The position numbers and the translations under genes were made by a program. 36,808 nucleotides of DNA from Melioribacter roseus (GTDB lineage: Bacteria > Bacteroidota > Ignavibacteria > Ignavibacteriales > Melioribacteraceae): positions 1 to 36,808 of the forward strand of contig DYLN01000021.1 of NCBI GenBank assembly GCA_020722085.1, written 5' to 3'. Positions within the stretch are counted from its first letter, which is position 1, and each line of letters starts with the position of its first letter. The notes beneath the pieces were generated by a model. That model had not been told where the DNA came from and did not search any database. It was given only the letters and a program-made list of their open reading frames with translations. Shown here one piece after another: positions 17,062 to 24,335 of the stretch.

Positions 17062-18578
17062 ATTTTACCACCCAAGAACAATTATCCGAAGAAGCAAAAA
17101 AATTAATTGTACAATATCTTCCTAAAATAGATACGATGAAGACAAAAGAGAGAATGCTTATACCACTTCAGGAAATGCCTTCACAAAATCCTGCTGTTAG
17201 GATAAGTAATTTAAATGAAGTAGCTTTAGGTTACACCCCAGAACAGGCTATAATCGAAGCGATGAGATGTATTCAATGCCCTAAAAAAGTTTGTGTAGAA
17301 GACTGCCCTGTTCAGATTGATATTCCTCAATTTATAAATCATATCGCACACGGAGAATTCGAAAGCGCGGCAAGTGTCATCAAAGAAACAAATCTGCTCC
17401 CAGCAATCTGCGGAAGAGTTTGTCCGCAGGAAACACAATGCCAGAAAAATTGTACGGTGGGAAAGGCGTTAAAAGATGTAAATAAGGCAGTCTCTATAGG
17501 AAGACTCGAAAGATTCGTTGCTGATTGGGAAAATGCTTCCGGAAAAATCTCCGTCCCTCAAGTAAAATCTGAAACAGGCAGGAAAATTGCGGTTATCGGA
17601 AGCGGGCCTGCGGGTTTAACTGTTGCTGCCGACTGCCGGCGGGAAGGTCATCATGTAACTGTGTTCGAAGCTTTTCACAAACTCGGCGGTGTATTACGAT
17701 ACGGGATTCCCGAATTCAGACTGCCAAACGAAATAATTGACCGCGAAATTCAAATCCTTGAAAAAATGGGTGTCGAATTTAAAACAAATTTTGTTGTAGG
17801 CAAAACAAGAAAGCTGATGGATCTGATAAACAAAGATGGTTACGATGCAATCTTTATCGGTACTGGTGCTGGACTTCCGTTGTTCATGAACATCGAAGGT
17901 GAAAATTTAGTAGGTGTTTTCTCTGCCAATGAATATTTAACACGTGCAAACTTGATGCGCGCTTTTGAAAAAGGTAAAGCAGATACGCCAATTTACAGTT
18001 CAAAAAATGTCGCAGTACTTGGCGGAGGAAACGTTGCAATGGACGCGGCGCGAATGGCAAAACGTCTCGGTGCAGAAAATGTTTACATTGTTTATAGACG
18101 AACCGAAGTTGAAATGCCGGCACGTAAAGAAGAGGTAGCACATGCAAAAGAAGAAGGTATCGAATTTCATTTCCTTCAAAATGCAAAAAGAATTTTAGGA
18201 GATGAAAAAGGCAGAGTAAAAGCAATGGAATGTTTGCGTTATCAGCTAGGCGAATCTGATGAATCCGGAAGAAGAAAACCTATTATTATTCCCAATAGTG
18301 AATTTATTATGGATGTTGATACAGTGATTGTAGCAATCGGCAACAGCAGTAATCCTTTGATAAGTCAAACTACTCCCGAAATTAAAACCAACAAATGGGG
18401 AAATATCATTGTAGATGAAAATCAAAAAACTTCTGCAGATAAAATTTATGCCGGTGGAGATATTGTACTTGGTGCAGCAACGGTAATTCTCGCAATGGGA
18501 GAAGGCAGACGGGCTGCCGCCGCAATAAACAAAATGTTAGCTGAAGAGATTGAAAAAGAGAAAATTGTAGCAAGTTAA
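17058..18578 (+). CDS. NfnB/SudA-type NADPH flavoprotein with two [4Fe-4S] sites (GltD-like)
   Basis: Large subunit of the complex, 506 residues. The N-terminal iron-sulfur region has Cys71, Cys74, Cys79, Cys83 and then Cys118, Cys122, Cys128, Cys132, as in the glutamate synthase small subunit family. The first dinucleotide motif GSGPAGL is at 181-187, GGVLRYGIPEFRLP follows, and a second NADPH motif GGGNVAMDAAR precedes a C-terminal GGD. With NfnA it probably carries out reversible, flavin-based bifurcating electron transfer among ferredoxin, NADH and NADPH. SudAB-like sulfide or polysulfide reduction is an alternative. The ATGA overlap with NfnA fixes the start. A 6-bp hairpin (18587-18608) lies just after the stop but lacks a T tract. 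Confidence 0.9.
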   Translation: MNFTTQEQLSEEAKKLIVQYLPKIDTMKTKERMLIPLQEMPSQNPAVRISNLNEVALGYTPEQAIIEAMRCIQCPKKVCVEDCPVQIDIPQFINHIAHGEFESAASVIKETNLLPAICGRVCPQETQCQKNCTVGKALKDVNKAVSIGRLERFVADWENASGKISVPQVKSETGRKIAVIGSGPAGLTVAADCRREGHHVTVFEAFHKLGGVLRYGIPEFRLPNEIIDREIQILEKMGVEFKTNFVVGKTRKLMDLINKDGYDAIFIGTGAGLPLFMNIEGENLVGVFSANEYLTRANLMRAFEKGKADTPIYSSKNVAVLGGGNVAMDAARMAKRLGAENVYIVYRRTEVEMPARKEEVAHAKEEGIEFHFLQNAKRILGDEKGRVKAMECLRYQLGESDESGRRKPIIIPNSEFIMDVDTVIVAIGNSSNPLISQTTPEIKTNKWGNIIVDENQKTSADKIYAGGDIVLGAATVILAMGEGRRAAAAINKMLAEEIEKEKIVAS

Positions 18579-18594
18579 TATTTGTAGTGACGGC

Positions 18595-19001
18595 TTAATT
18601 AGCGTCACCTGTGGTTGTATTGGTCAACGTAATGTTTATACGTACATTGCCTTCAACTGATTTACCGCCAAAGCCCAAAACGCTGCCTCCTTTTTCAGCA
18701 ACCCCTGCTTCAGAAATATTGCCGGACAATAAATAATGTGCACCGATTTCTTTTGCTGCAGCTATATTACCACCGTTTGCAATTCGGAAAGTCTCTTCTC
18801 AAACAAATTGATATCAAGCACCTTAAACTTTCCTATCTTAACCAACTCTGAAGTAAAAATATCAGAAGCCTGGTAACCCAAATCACCTTTTTCAGATTCG
18901 AGATGCGAACCCGATGTCTGTTCGCTAACAGCTGCCGCACCCGCATTATCACCGATGATTGTCCCTCCGGTGTGTTTATCACTATTAATATTTCCACGCA
19001 T
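18595..19001 (-). pseudogene. Frameshifted remnant of a CsgG-family secretin-like lipoprotein gene
   Basis: Two minus-strand frames together resemble the middle of CsgG/HfaB-type proteins. The first (19001 down to about 18783) contains ASDIFTSELVKIGKFKVLD and FEKRLSELQ, like the CsgG segment that precedes its EQ-rich helix. The second frame (about 18780-18595) continues with AAAKEIGAHYLLSGNISEAG, GKSVEGNVRINITLTN and ends TTTGDAN-stop. A one-base loss near 18781 separates them. The N-terminal 'RIAVLxF' region, the lipobox and the C-terminal third are absent, so no working product is expected. Homology is judged by eye from the conserved order of motifs. Confidence 0.6.
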
Positions 19002-19109
19002 AGGTTGTTTCGCGGAAAACTTTTTTTAGATTTTTTAAAGATTTGATTAAAAGACTAAAAAAGTGTTAAAAATAGCTTCACAAAAAAAATATTGTTAATT
19101 TTATACTGT

Positions 19110-19505
19110 ATGAAAACTAAAGAAGAACATATTAACTATTGGTTAAATCAAGCTGAGGATGACTGGGAAGCAGTTGACACTTTATTTAAGGGGAAAAAAT
19201 ATCTTCAGTCTTTATTTTTCGCCCATTTAGTAATTGAAAAAATATCTAAAGCTTTATGGATTAAGTACAATCAGCAAAACATCCCACCCAAAACACATAA
19301 TTTGAACTTTATTTTATCACAAACTCCCTTAAAACTTTCAGAAGAACAGAGTGAGTTCTTACTTAATTTGAATCGTTTCCAATTGGAAGGAAGGTACCCA
19401 GAGTACATCACAAAAATACAAGAAATATGCAGTTATGATTTTACCCATGAAATTCTAACAAGAACCAAAGAGATTAAGTTATGCCTACAAGAGAATTTGC
19501 TATAA
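19110..19505 (+). CDS. HEPN-domain protein paired with an MNT nucleotidyltransferase
   Basis: A 131-residue all-helical HEPN protein (PF05168-like). Conserved features are the N-terminal WLNQAEDDWEAVDTLF helix, FFAHLVIEKISKALW, the PPKTHNLNFIL turn and GRYPEY. I start at the ATG at 19110; an in-frame TTG at 19092 is less likely. The canonical HEPN ribonuclease motif RX4-6H is not visible, so nuclease activity is uncertain. It overlaps the downstream MNT gene by 25 bases, the layout of HEPN/MNT pairs. In studied type VII toxin-antitoxin pairs (such as HepT/MntA) the MNT partner AMPylates the HEPN protein to silence it. That role is inferred here. Confidence 0.85.
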   Translation: MKTKEEHINYWLNQAEDDWEAVDTLFKGKKYLQSLFFAHLVIEKISKALWIKYNQQNIPPKTHNLNFILSQTPLKLSEEQSEFLLNLNRFQLEGRYPEYITKIQEICSYDFTHEILTRTKEIKLCLQENLL

Positions 19506-19792
19506 AAACGGCTACCGATTTTATTAATGAATGCCGTTCAAAAGGTCTTACCTTTTATAGAATACTTTTATTCGGCTCTTATGCTAAGGGGAACGCTTCA
19601 GAATATTCCGATATAGATCTGTTACTAGTTTCAGACCAGTTTACAAACAATGTTTTTGAAAATCTAAAACTATATTCTAAGATTAATATAAAGTATCCAA
19701 CTATCGAAACACATCCTTATCCCACTCGTGAATATCTGGAAGGGAATGATTTTATTAAGGAAATTGAAAAAGAAAGTATAGTTATTAATTAG
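19481..19792 (+). CDS. Minimal nucleotidyltransferase (MNT), HEPN partner
   Basis: A 103-residue protein of the DNA polymerase beta-like nucleotidyltransferase fold. The GSYAKG motif (32-37) and the metal-binding SDID (43-46) form the GSx10DxD signature; the third acidic residue is probably Glu76 in YPTIETHPY where many relatives have Asp. It is expected to bind Mg-ATP and modify its HEPN partner, as in HepT/MntA pairs. The ATG lies within the last 25 bases of the HEPN gene, so expression is coupled. The pair is bounded by decayed genes on both sides, suggesting an acquired cargo. Confidence 0.87.
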   Translation: MPTREFAIKTATDFINECRSKGLTFYRILLFGSYAKGNASEYSDIDLLLVSDQFTNNVFENLKLYSKINIKYPTIETHPYPTREYLEGNDFIKEIEKESIVIN

Positions 19793-19826
19793 AACGGATT
19801 AGAAATTTTTATAGTTAGTGAAGTAT

Positions 19827-20129
19827 TCATTTCAAATACCTTACTCCTTCAGCAAGCTTTTTTGTGTAATTACTATATAGCGGTTCTTTAACTTTACCAT
19901 ATAGTAATAAGCGTTTATACTCTGCAACAAAATTATCTGCTAATATAATACTTTGCAATCTTCGCACCAATTGGATCAGATTGAGAGTATAATTTAGCAA
20001 TCTGCGCGTTTGCGATTCTTAGAAAAAAATTTTTGTATGAGAGGAATAATTGTTTGTCGTCAATTTATCAATGTTAGTTCTAAGTGATGAAATAAATTTT
20101 TTCAGATAATAATATTTTTCATCTTTCAT
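19827..20129 (-). pseudogene. Decayed small gene (three frames) of unknown family
   Basis: On the minus strand an ORF starting at 20129 (MKDEKYYYLKKFISSLR...) stops after 36 codons at a run of seven T. Adding one T there opens a frame reading RIANAQIAKLYSQSDPIGAK. A second shift near 19915 leads to ADNFVAEYKRLLLYGK and KKLAEGVRYLK, ending at 19827. The three segments look like one protein of about 100 residues that has taken two frameshifts. I do not recognise the family. It ends 5 bases beyond the GH13 gene's 3' end (20135), and this gap of about 340 bases between the MNT gene and GH13 holds nothing else that I can see. Confidence 0.4.
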
Positions 20130-20134
20130 TCAAT

Positions 20135-23100
20135 CTAATTATTAACTAGTTTCGAAATAAATATTTCGTATTTATAACCCGATTCATCCGATAATCTCTT
20201 TACATTGCGATACTTCTCAAAAGTTTCTTTTATCAGGGTTACTCTTTCCGTAGAATCATTATCACTCTGATGTCGGATACTCTCTTCATCGATTTTGTAA
20301 ATGAGATAAAGCGAGAACAACCAGTTTAGCAGCACTTCAAAATTTTCTTTGCTGTAATAAATAATTCCTTCGTATTCATTTACGCCGATAAATTTTTTGA
20401 TAACCGGTTTCTCAAGAATATCAATCAACTTGCCATAACCGGTAGGTTGAATTAATAAATCATTCACAACATTATTATCAAAAATACTTACACACACTTC
20501 AGAGGTTTCCCGTAAACAATTCAAAAGCAATAATTCGTGGTAAACTTCTGCTTCACCTCTGCCTAATCTTTTCAAAATATTTCTGATTGGCTTATCGAGC
20601 AGCAATTCATCGATAAAATCTTTGTTAGTAACAAATTCTCCTTGAGCTATTGTTTTCTCTATGCTCGAAATAATTAACCACATTATAAAAAGAACCGAAT
20701 TCTCTTTATAATTCGTATCGACGCTCATAACTATCGCTTTATGAAGTTCATGGTTCAACCGGTTGTTATCTATCTCGAAATTCCGTTCTAAAATGTTATT
20801 TATTTTTTTTACGGCAATAATTTGATTATCAAATTGATTTAATATTTCTTTAGTACCATCGATAAAACCGAAATGTTCATTAATACTTTTTAACAGCCGG
20901 CTAAACTTTTTATCAATAAATATTGCCTTATCTTTTTTCCCTTTCTTTTCATTCCCGTTAAGGACGCAAGTTTTAATAAATCCTTCTATAGATTCTTCAT
21001 CAAACATTTGTTCAAATGCAGAATGGACCGGTTCAAGTTTTATTTCAGCTAAAGCTCTCGAAATACTTGGCACCCCTCTACCTTGCAATTTTTTAATCAA
21101 TTTATCGAAATCCCCTTTATCATCATAAATTTCTTTGAAACCGAAATACACCTGATGTTTGAAAGCGTGCAGCTCAGTTTCAAATCCGTTCCTAAAAAAA
21201 TCTTCACCTGATTTAACAAATTCCATATTGGATACATGTTCTCGGAATAAATAAAAATAGTTCTTAGAGGGTTTAAGATCCAATGCCTCCGCAAAAGTCT
21301 TTGTCTGCTGTTTATCGTTTACAAGTTTAGCAGTTGAACGATAAATTTTACCGGCTGTGTATTCATATTTATTATTATAAAAAACCAGCGTACGCTCGCC
21401 GTGCTCCATATTAGTGTAAGCAAAAACATTTTCATTGACATTTCCGTTGCTGTCAATAAAATCGAACAGCCAAAAATTTTCTACACCGGCAAACAAATAA
21501 CGTTTCTTTAAGAGAGGAAATATTTCTCTTTCGTGTCTTTCCACCAACCATTGCTGCGGTGCTTCGTAATAGTATGCGCGCTGGTATTCCATCCCATATT
21601 TTTCAGTAAAGCCTTCTATTTGTCCGTGTGCAAACATCGGCAGTCCGGGTAATGTTACCATTAAAACACACACACCAAAATATTTATCGTCTGTACCGAA
21701 TTGCTTTATAGCAGTTTCTTCATCGGGATTGCTCATAAAGTTAACGTACCGTTTCAAAATTTCCGGCTCGAATTCAAGAGTATTCGAAATTAGGCCCCGG
21801 TATTTTGCATTTTCTTCTTTCATCATCATGTGCATGAAAGCAGAATTGTAAACTCTGTGCATGCCAAGAGTTCGAACAAAATAACCTTCCATTAGCCAGA
21901 AAGCTTCGGCAAGCAGCAAGGTATCCGGCATCTCGGAGTTAATTCTATCCACAACTTCGCGCCAAAACTCTTTTGGAAATAGTTTATCAAAATCATTTTG
22001 ATCCATGGAGAAATCCGAACGTGACGGAATATCGCCGCCTTTACCCGGAGCCGGATACCATAATCGTGAGAAATGTCGCTTGGTTAGAGTCATTGCAGCA
22101 TCGAAGCGAATGATGGAAAACTTTCTTGCAACCTCTAATATTTTTTGAATTACCGCTTCCCGTACTTCAAGCTTAATCATATCAAGTTGTGCAGTATCGT
22201 TCCAGGGCATATTTGTCCCGTCATTGCCATGATAAATATACCGTACTTCACCGCTTCTATTATTAATTCTCTGAAAAACAACAGCAGCATCAGAACGATT
22301 CCAGTAGCGGTCTTCTATTCTGATCTGAATTGAAGGGTCATCGGAAAGATCCGGTCCTGTAAAGCTATAATTCGGAAACGGCGGATAATTTGTTTGAATA
22401 AAATATTCAGGATGCTCGATAACCCACTTTGAAAATATTCCGGTATGATTCGGCACCATATCACTTGCAAGACGAATTCCTCTTTTACGTGCTCGCTCAT
22501 TCAAATTATTGTAAGCATTTTCTCCGCCAAGATCTACAGCAATTTGATAATCATACAGCGAATATGCAGAGGCAACAGCATCAATATTTCCTAATATATG
22601 TTTAATTTTTTTTGATGCATTACTTCTCTCCCAAATTCCAATCAACCATAATCCATTAAATCCCCAAGCAGCAAGCTGGTCGAGTTCTTCATCTGGAATT
22701 TGATCTAGACTTCTTATGTGCCGTTGATATTTCTTTGACAATTGATCGAGCCACACGTAAGTATTTTTTGCAAGAAGAACAACTTTTGGCATCCAGTCAA
22801 TATCCGGCGTAAAATTTTTCAATTCTTCGTAGTCTTTCCAAATATCCTCTGCATATCTATAACCCGATTTTCCTAACGATAAGAAACCGGCGTCTTCCAT
22901 CTTACCTTTGAATTTAGGAACAACTGTCGGCGCTCCGTCTCCCCCAAAAAATTCAAAGCGGTAATCTTCTTTTATCAAATCCCTGCTCTGCAAAATTCTC
23001 TTCCCGAACTTTTCTTTGATCAACACTCCCCACCGTTCAAAAATAAAATCGAGCTGGAATTCAAAATTATCGGGACTCTGAAGTATCGGGGTTTTTAAGA

Positions 23101-23761
23101 ATGAAAATATATCCTGGCTGTCGGGACCAAATTTTTTCTCTTCCTGAAAAAACTTATCAAGTTTATTAATAGTTTTATCGAAAATCTTTGTATCGGAAAG
23201 ATATCCAGCGTCAAACAATTCTTTAAGTCTTGCGTTTGCAGAATTTATATTTGCAAAATAAAGAAGCAACAACTCTTCGAGTACAATTTCAATATTAGGT
23301 TTACTTTCGGTGAACCCGTTCAGGTAATCAAAAATTCCGATCTTGCGGTTGTAAACATCCAACGGCGGAAAAATTTCGTTAAAATTAAAAAGCAGCTTTT
23401 GTAATTGCTCGTCTCCGATTTCATCACTTAAATATTCGACAGCTCTTTTAAATACATTAGGATTAACATTGGTTTCATATTCTCTTAATAAAAAATGATA
23501 AATCTCGTCTATGAGTCCCATTGCATTTACTTCCCCGGCTTTAACATGCTCGCTTACGTTTCTTTTTGAATTAATCTTTTGAACGAAGAGACGTACAGAC
23601 TTAAAATCGGAAAAGATCACATTGCCTGTTATCGAAAAAAGTTCATTATCAAATTGGTACTTTTCTCTAATCTCTTTAGCAATGTGAAACTCAAATTTCG
23701 GCTGCTTCAATTGGGAAAAATTAGATGCAATGAAATATTTAGATGTGATTGTTAATAACAT
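20135..23761 (-). CDS. Large multidomain GH13 alpha-amylase-superfamily protein
   Basis: A 1208-residue protein without a signal peptide, so probably cytosolic. Residues about 325-800 are the GH13 (beta/alpha)8 barrel. Region I is DMVPNH (Asp434, Asn438, His439), region II is IRFDAAM with nucleophile Asp554 and Arg552, and region III is LLLAEAFW with acid/base Glu619. Region IV reads SNPDE (677-681), where Asp680 would be the transition-state stabiliser; the usual NHD histidine is replaced by Pro, as in GlgE-type NTPD. About 320 residues precede the barrel and about 400 mostly helical residues follow; neither part is recognised. It may act on intracellular alpha-glucan or maltose phosphate. 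The reaction cannot be assigned. Confidence 0.85.
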   Translation of the reverse strand: MLLTITSKYFIASNFSQLKQPKFEFHIAKEIREKYQFDNELFSITGNVIFSDFKSVRLFVQKINSKRNVSEHVKAGEVNAMGLIDEIYHFLLREYETNVNPNVFKRAVEYLSDEIGDEQLQKLLFNFNEIFPPLDVYNRKIGIFDYLNGFTESKPNIEIVLEELLLLYFANINSANARLKELFDAGYLSDTKIFDKTINKLDKFFQEEKKFGPDSQDIFSFLKTPILQSPDNFEFQLDFIFERWGVLIKEKFGKRILQSRDLIKEDYRFEFFGGDGAPTVVPKFKGKMEDAGFLSLGKSGYRYAEDIWKDYEELKNFTPDIDWMPKVVLLAKNTYVWLDQLSKKYQRHIRSLDQIPDEELDQLAAWGFNGLWLIGIWERSNASKKIKHILGNIDAVASAYSLYDYQIAVDLGGENAYNNLNERARKRGIRLASDMVPNHTGIFSKWVIEHPEYFIQTNYPPFPNYSFTGPDLSDDPSIQIRIEDRYWNRSDAAVVFQRINNRSGEVRYIYHGNDGTNMPWNDTAQLDMIKLEVREAVIQKILEVARKFSIIRFDAAMTLTKRHFSRLWYPAPGKGGDIPSRSDFSMDQNDFDKLFPKEFWREVVDRINSEMPDTLLLAEAFWLMEGYFVRTLGMHRVYNSAFMHMMMKEENAKYRGLISNTLEFEPEILKRYVNFMSNPDEETAIKQFGTDDKYFGVCVLMVTLPGLPMFAHGQIEGFTEKYGMEYQRAYYYEAPQQWLVERHEREIFPLLKKRYLFAGVENFWLFDFIDSNGNVNENVFAYTNMEHGERTLVFYNNKYEYTAGKIYRSTAKLVNDKQQTKTFAEALDLKPSKNYFYLFREHVSNMEFVKSGEDFFRNGFETELHAFKHQVYFGFKEIYDDKGDFDKLIKKLQGRGVPSISRALAEIKLEPVHSAFEQMFDEESIEGFIKTCVLNGNEKKGKKDKAIFIDKKFSRLLKSINEHFGFIDGTKEILNQFDNQIIAVKKINNILERNFEIDNNRLNHELHKAIVMSVDTNYKENSVLFIMWLIISSIEKTIAQGEFVTNKDFIDELLLDKPIRNILKRLGRGEAEVYHELLLLNCLRETSEVCVSIFDNNVVNDLLIQPTGYGKLIDILEKPVIKKFIGVNEYEGIIYYSKENFEVLLNWLFSLYLIYKIDEESIRHQSDNDSTERVTLIKETFEKYRNVKRLSDESGYKYEIFISKLVNN

Positions 23762-23795
23762 CTTATATCAATTGATTTGGTAATTAAATATACTT

Positions 23796-23941
23796 AAGTA
23801 GACCGCCAAATAAAAAATTCTTTGAAATAAGCCGCTAATTACACTAATAAACACAAACCATCTTAAAAATGTAAAAATTTAATCAACGAAAATTAGCGAA
23901 ATTCTCGGCTAAATTATGTCTTTAAAATAGGCGGTCAACTT
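23796..23941. repeat. Small element bounded by inverted repeats
   Basis: The ends at 23796-23807 (AAGTAGACCGCC) and 23930-23941 (GGCGGTCAACTT) are inverted repeats with 11 of 12 bases complementary, and partial similarity continues inward. Inside, words such as GCCGCTAATT (near 23831) and AAATTAGCG (near 23890) add a second, imperfect inverted pair. No ORF is present. It could be a short non-autonomous repeat or a structured leader. The surrounding gap (23762-24146) otherwise shows no gene. Confidence 0.4.
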
Positions 23942-24109
23942 GAATAAATATAAATAAAAATGCCCCTAAATCTCGACAATCAATTAGCTTCAAAGTAGTA
24001 AAAAATATACTGAGCCTGTTTTTTTAGTTTGCGTAGTATCGTATGCAAGAACGATTTTCCACTTTAAGACATCGATGATTAGGTTGTTCGGCTCACAAAA
24101 GAATTCAAG

Positions 24110-24134
24110 ATTTCATCTTTCAAAAAGATGAAAT
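24110..24134. other. Perfect 11-bp hairpin upstream of the his promoter
   Basis: ATTTCATCTTT (24110-24120) and AAAGATGAAAT (24124-24134) are exact reverse complements around a 3-base loop, with a G-T and an A-T pair extending the stem. It ends 13 bases before the promoter. No T run follows, so it is not an obvious terminator. It may be an operator or a weak bidirectional terminator. Confidence 0.4.
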
Positions 24135-24146
24135 TTCTTAAATGAG

Positions 24147-24177
24147 ATTGACATTCATTGTAAATTGTTTATTTTAG
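24147..24177 (+). promoter_or_regulatory. Putative his operon promoter
   Basis: ATTG at 24147-24150 is followed by 19 bases and TATTTTAG (24170-24177), one mismatch in each box from the Bacteroidota consensus TTTG-N19/21-TAnnTTTG. The same bases also read as TTGACA (24148-24153), 16 bases, TATTTT. Transcription would start near 24183, about 15 bases before the leader ORF. The fit with the downstream leader and terminator supports it. Confidence 0.55.
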
Positions 24178-24197
24178 CACAACAAAATGATTTAAAA

Positions 24198-24269
24198 ATG
24201 GCAAAATTGATCCGCACATATTATCATCATCATTATTTACTTCCTCGAAGAGGCGTCGGATTAGTTTAA
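24198..24269 (+). CDS. Histidine operon leader peptide (three consecutive His codons)
   Basis: A 23-codon ORF, ATG to TAA, begins MAKLIRT, continues YYHHHY (residues 8-13) and ends LLPRRGVGLV. The three His codons at 24225-24233 are all CAT and lie between Tyr codons. It sits between a promoter and an intrinsic terminator directly before hisG, which is the layout of a ribosome-mediated attenuator. Stalling at the His codons when charged tRNA-His is scarce would leave the GCGUCGG segment at 24253-24259 free to form the antiterminator. It is too short to appear in routine gene calls. Amino acid content, position and RNA pairing agree, so I rate it highly. Confidence 0.85.
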   Translation: MAKLIRTYYHHHYLLPRRGVGLV

Positions 24270-24319
24270 TTAGATTATCATAATTTTTATTAGAACCCCG
24301 GCGCAAGTCGGGGTTTTTT
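24243..24319 (+). promoter_or_regulatory. Transcription attenuator of the his operon
   Basis: Two mutually exclusive pairings are visible. The antiterminator joins GCGTCGG (24253-24259, inside the last codons of the leader ORF) with CCGGCGC (24298-24304): 7 pairs including one G-U. The terminator uses 24294-24300 with 24309-24315, so 24298-24300 are shared. A small pause-type stem CCTC-GAA-GAGG lies at 24243-24253. A ribosome halted at the His codons (24225-24233) leaves 24253-24259 free; a ribosome at the stop codon (24267) covers it and permits termination. Confidence 0.8.
24294..24319 (+). terminator. Intrinsic terminator of the his attenuator
   Basis: A perfect 7-bp stem AACCCCG (24294-24300) / CGGGGTT (24309-24315) encloses an 8-base loop and runs into six T residues (24314-24319). 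It lies 17 bases before the hisG start codon, so it must be bypassed for operon expression, consistent with attenuation. Confidence 0.88.
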
Positions 24320-24335
24320 GTTATATGGAGTTATT

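Noticed and set aside
18587-18608. Hairpin GTGACG/CGTCAC after the NfnB-like gene as an intrinsic terminator
   Set aside because: The stem is only 6 bp and no T tract follows on either strand.
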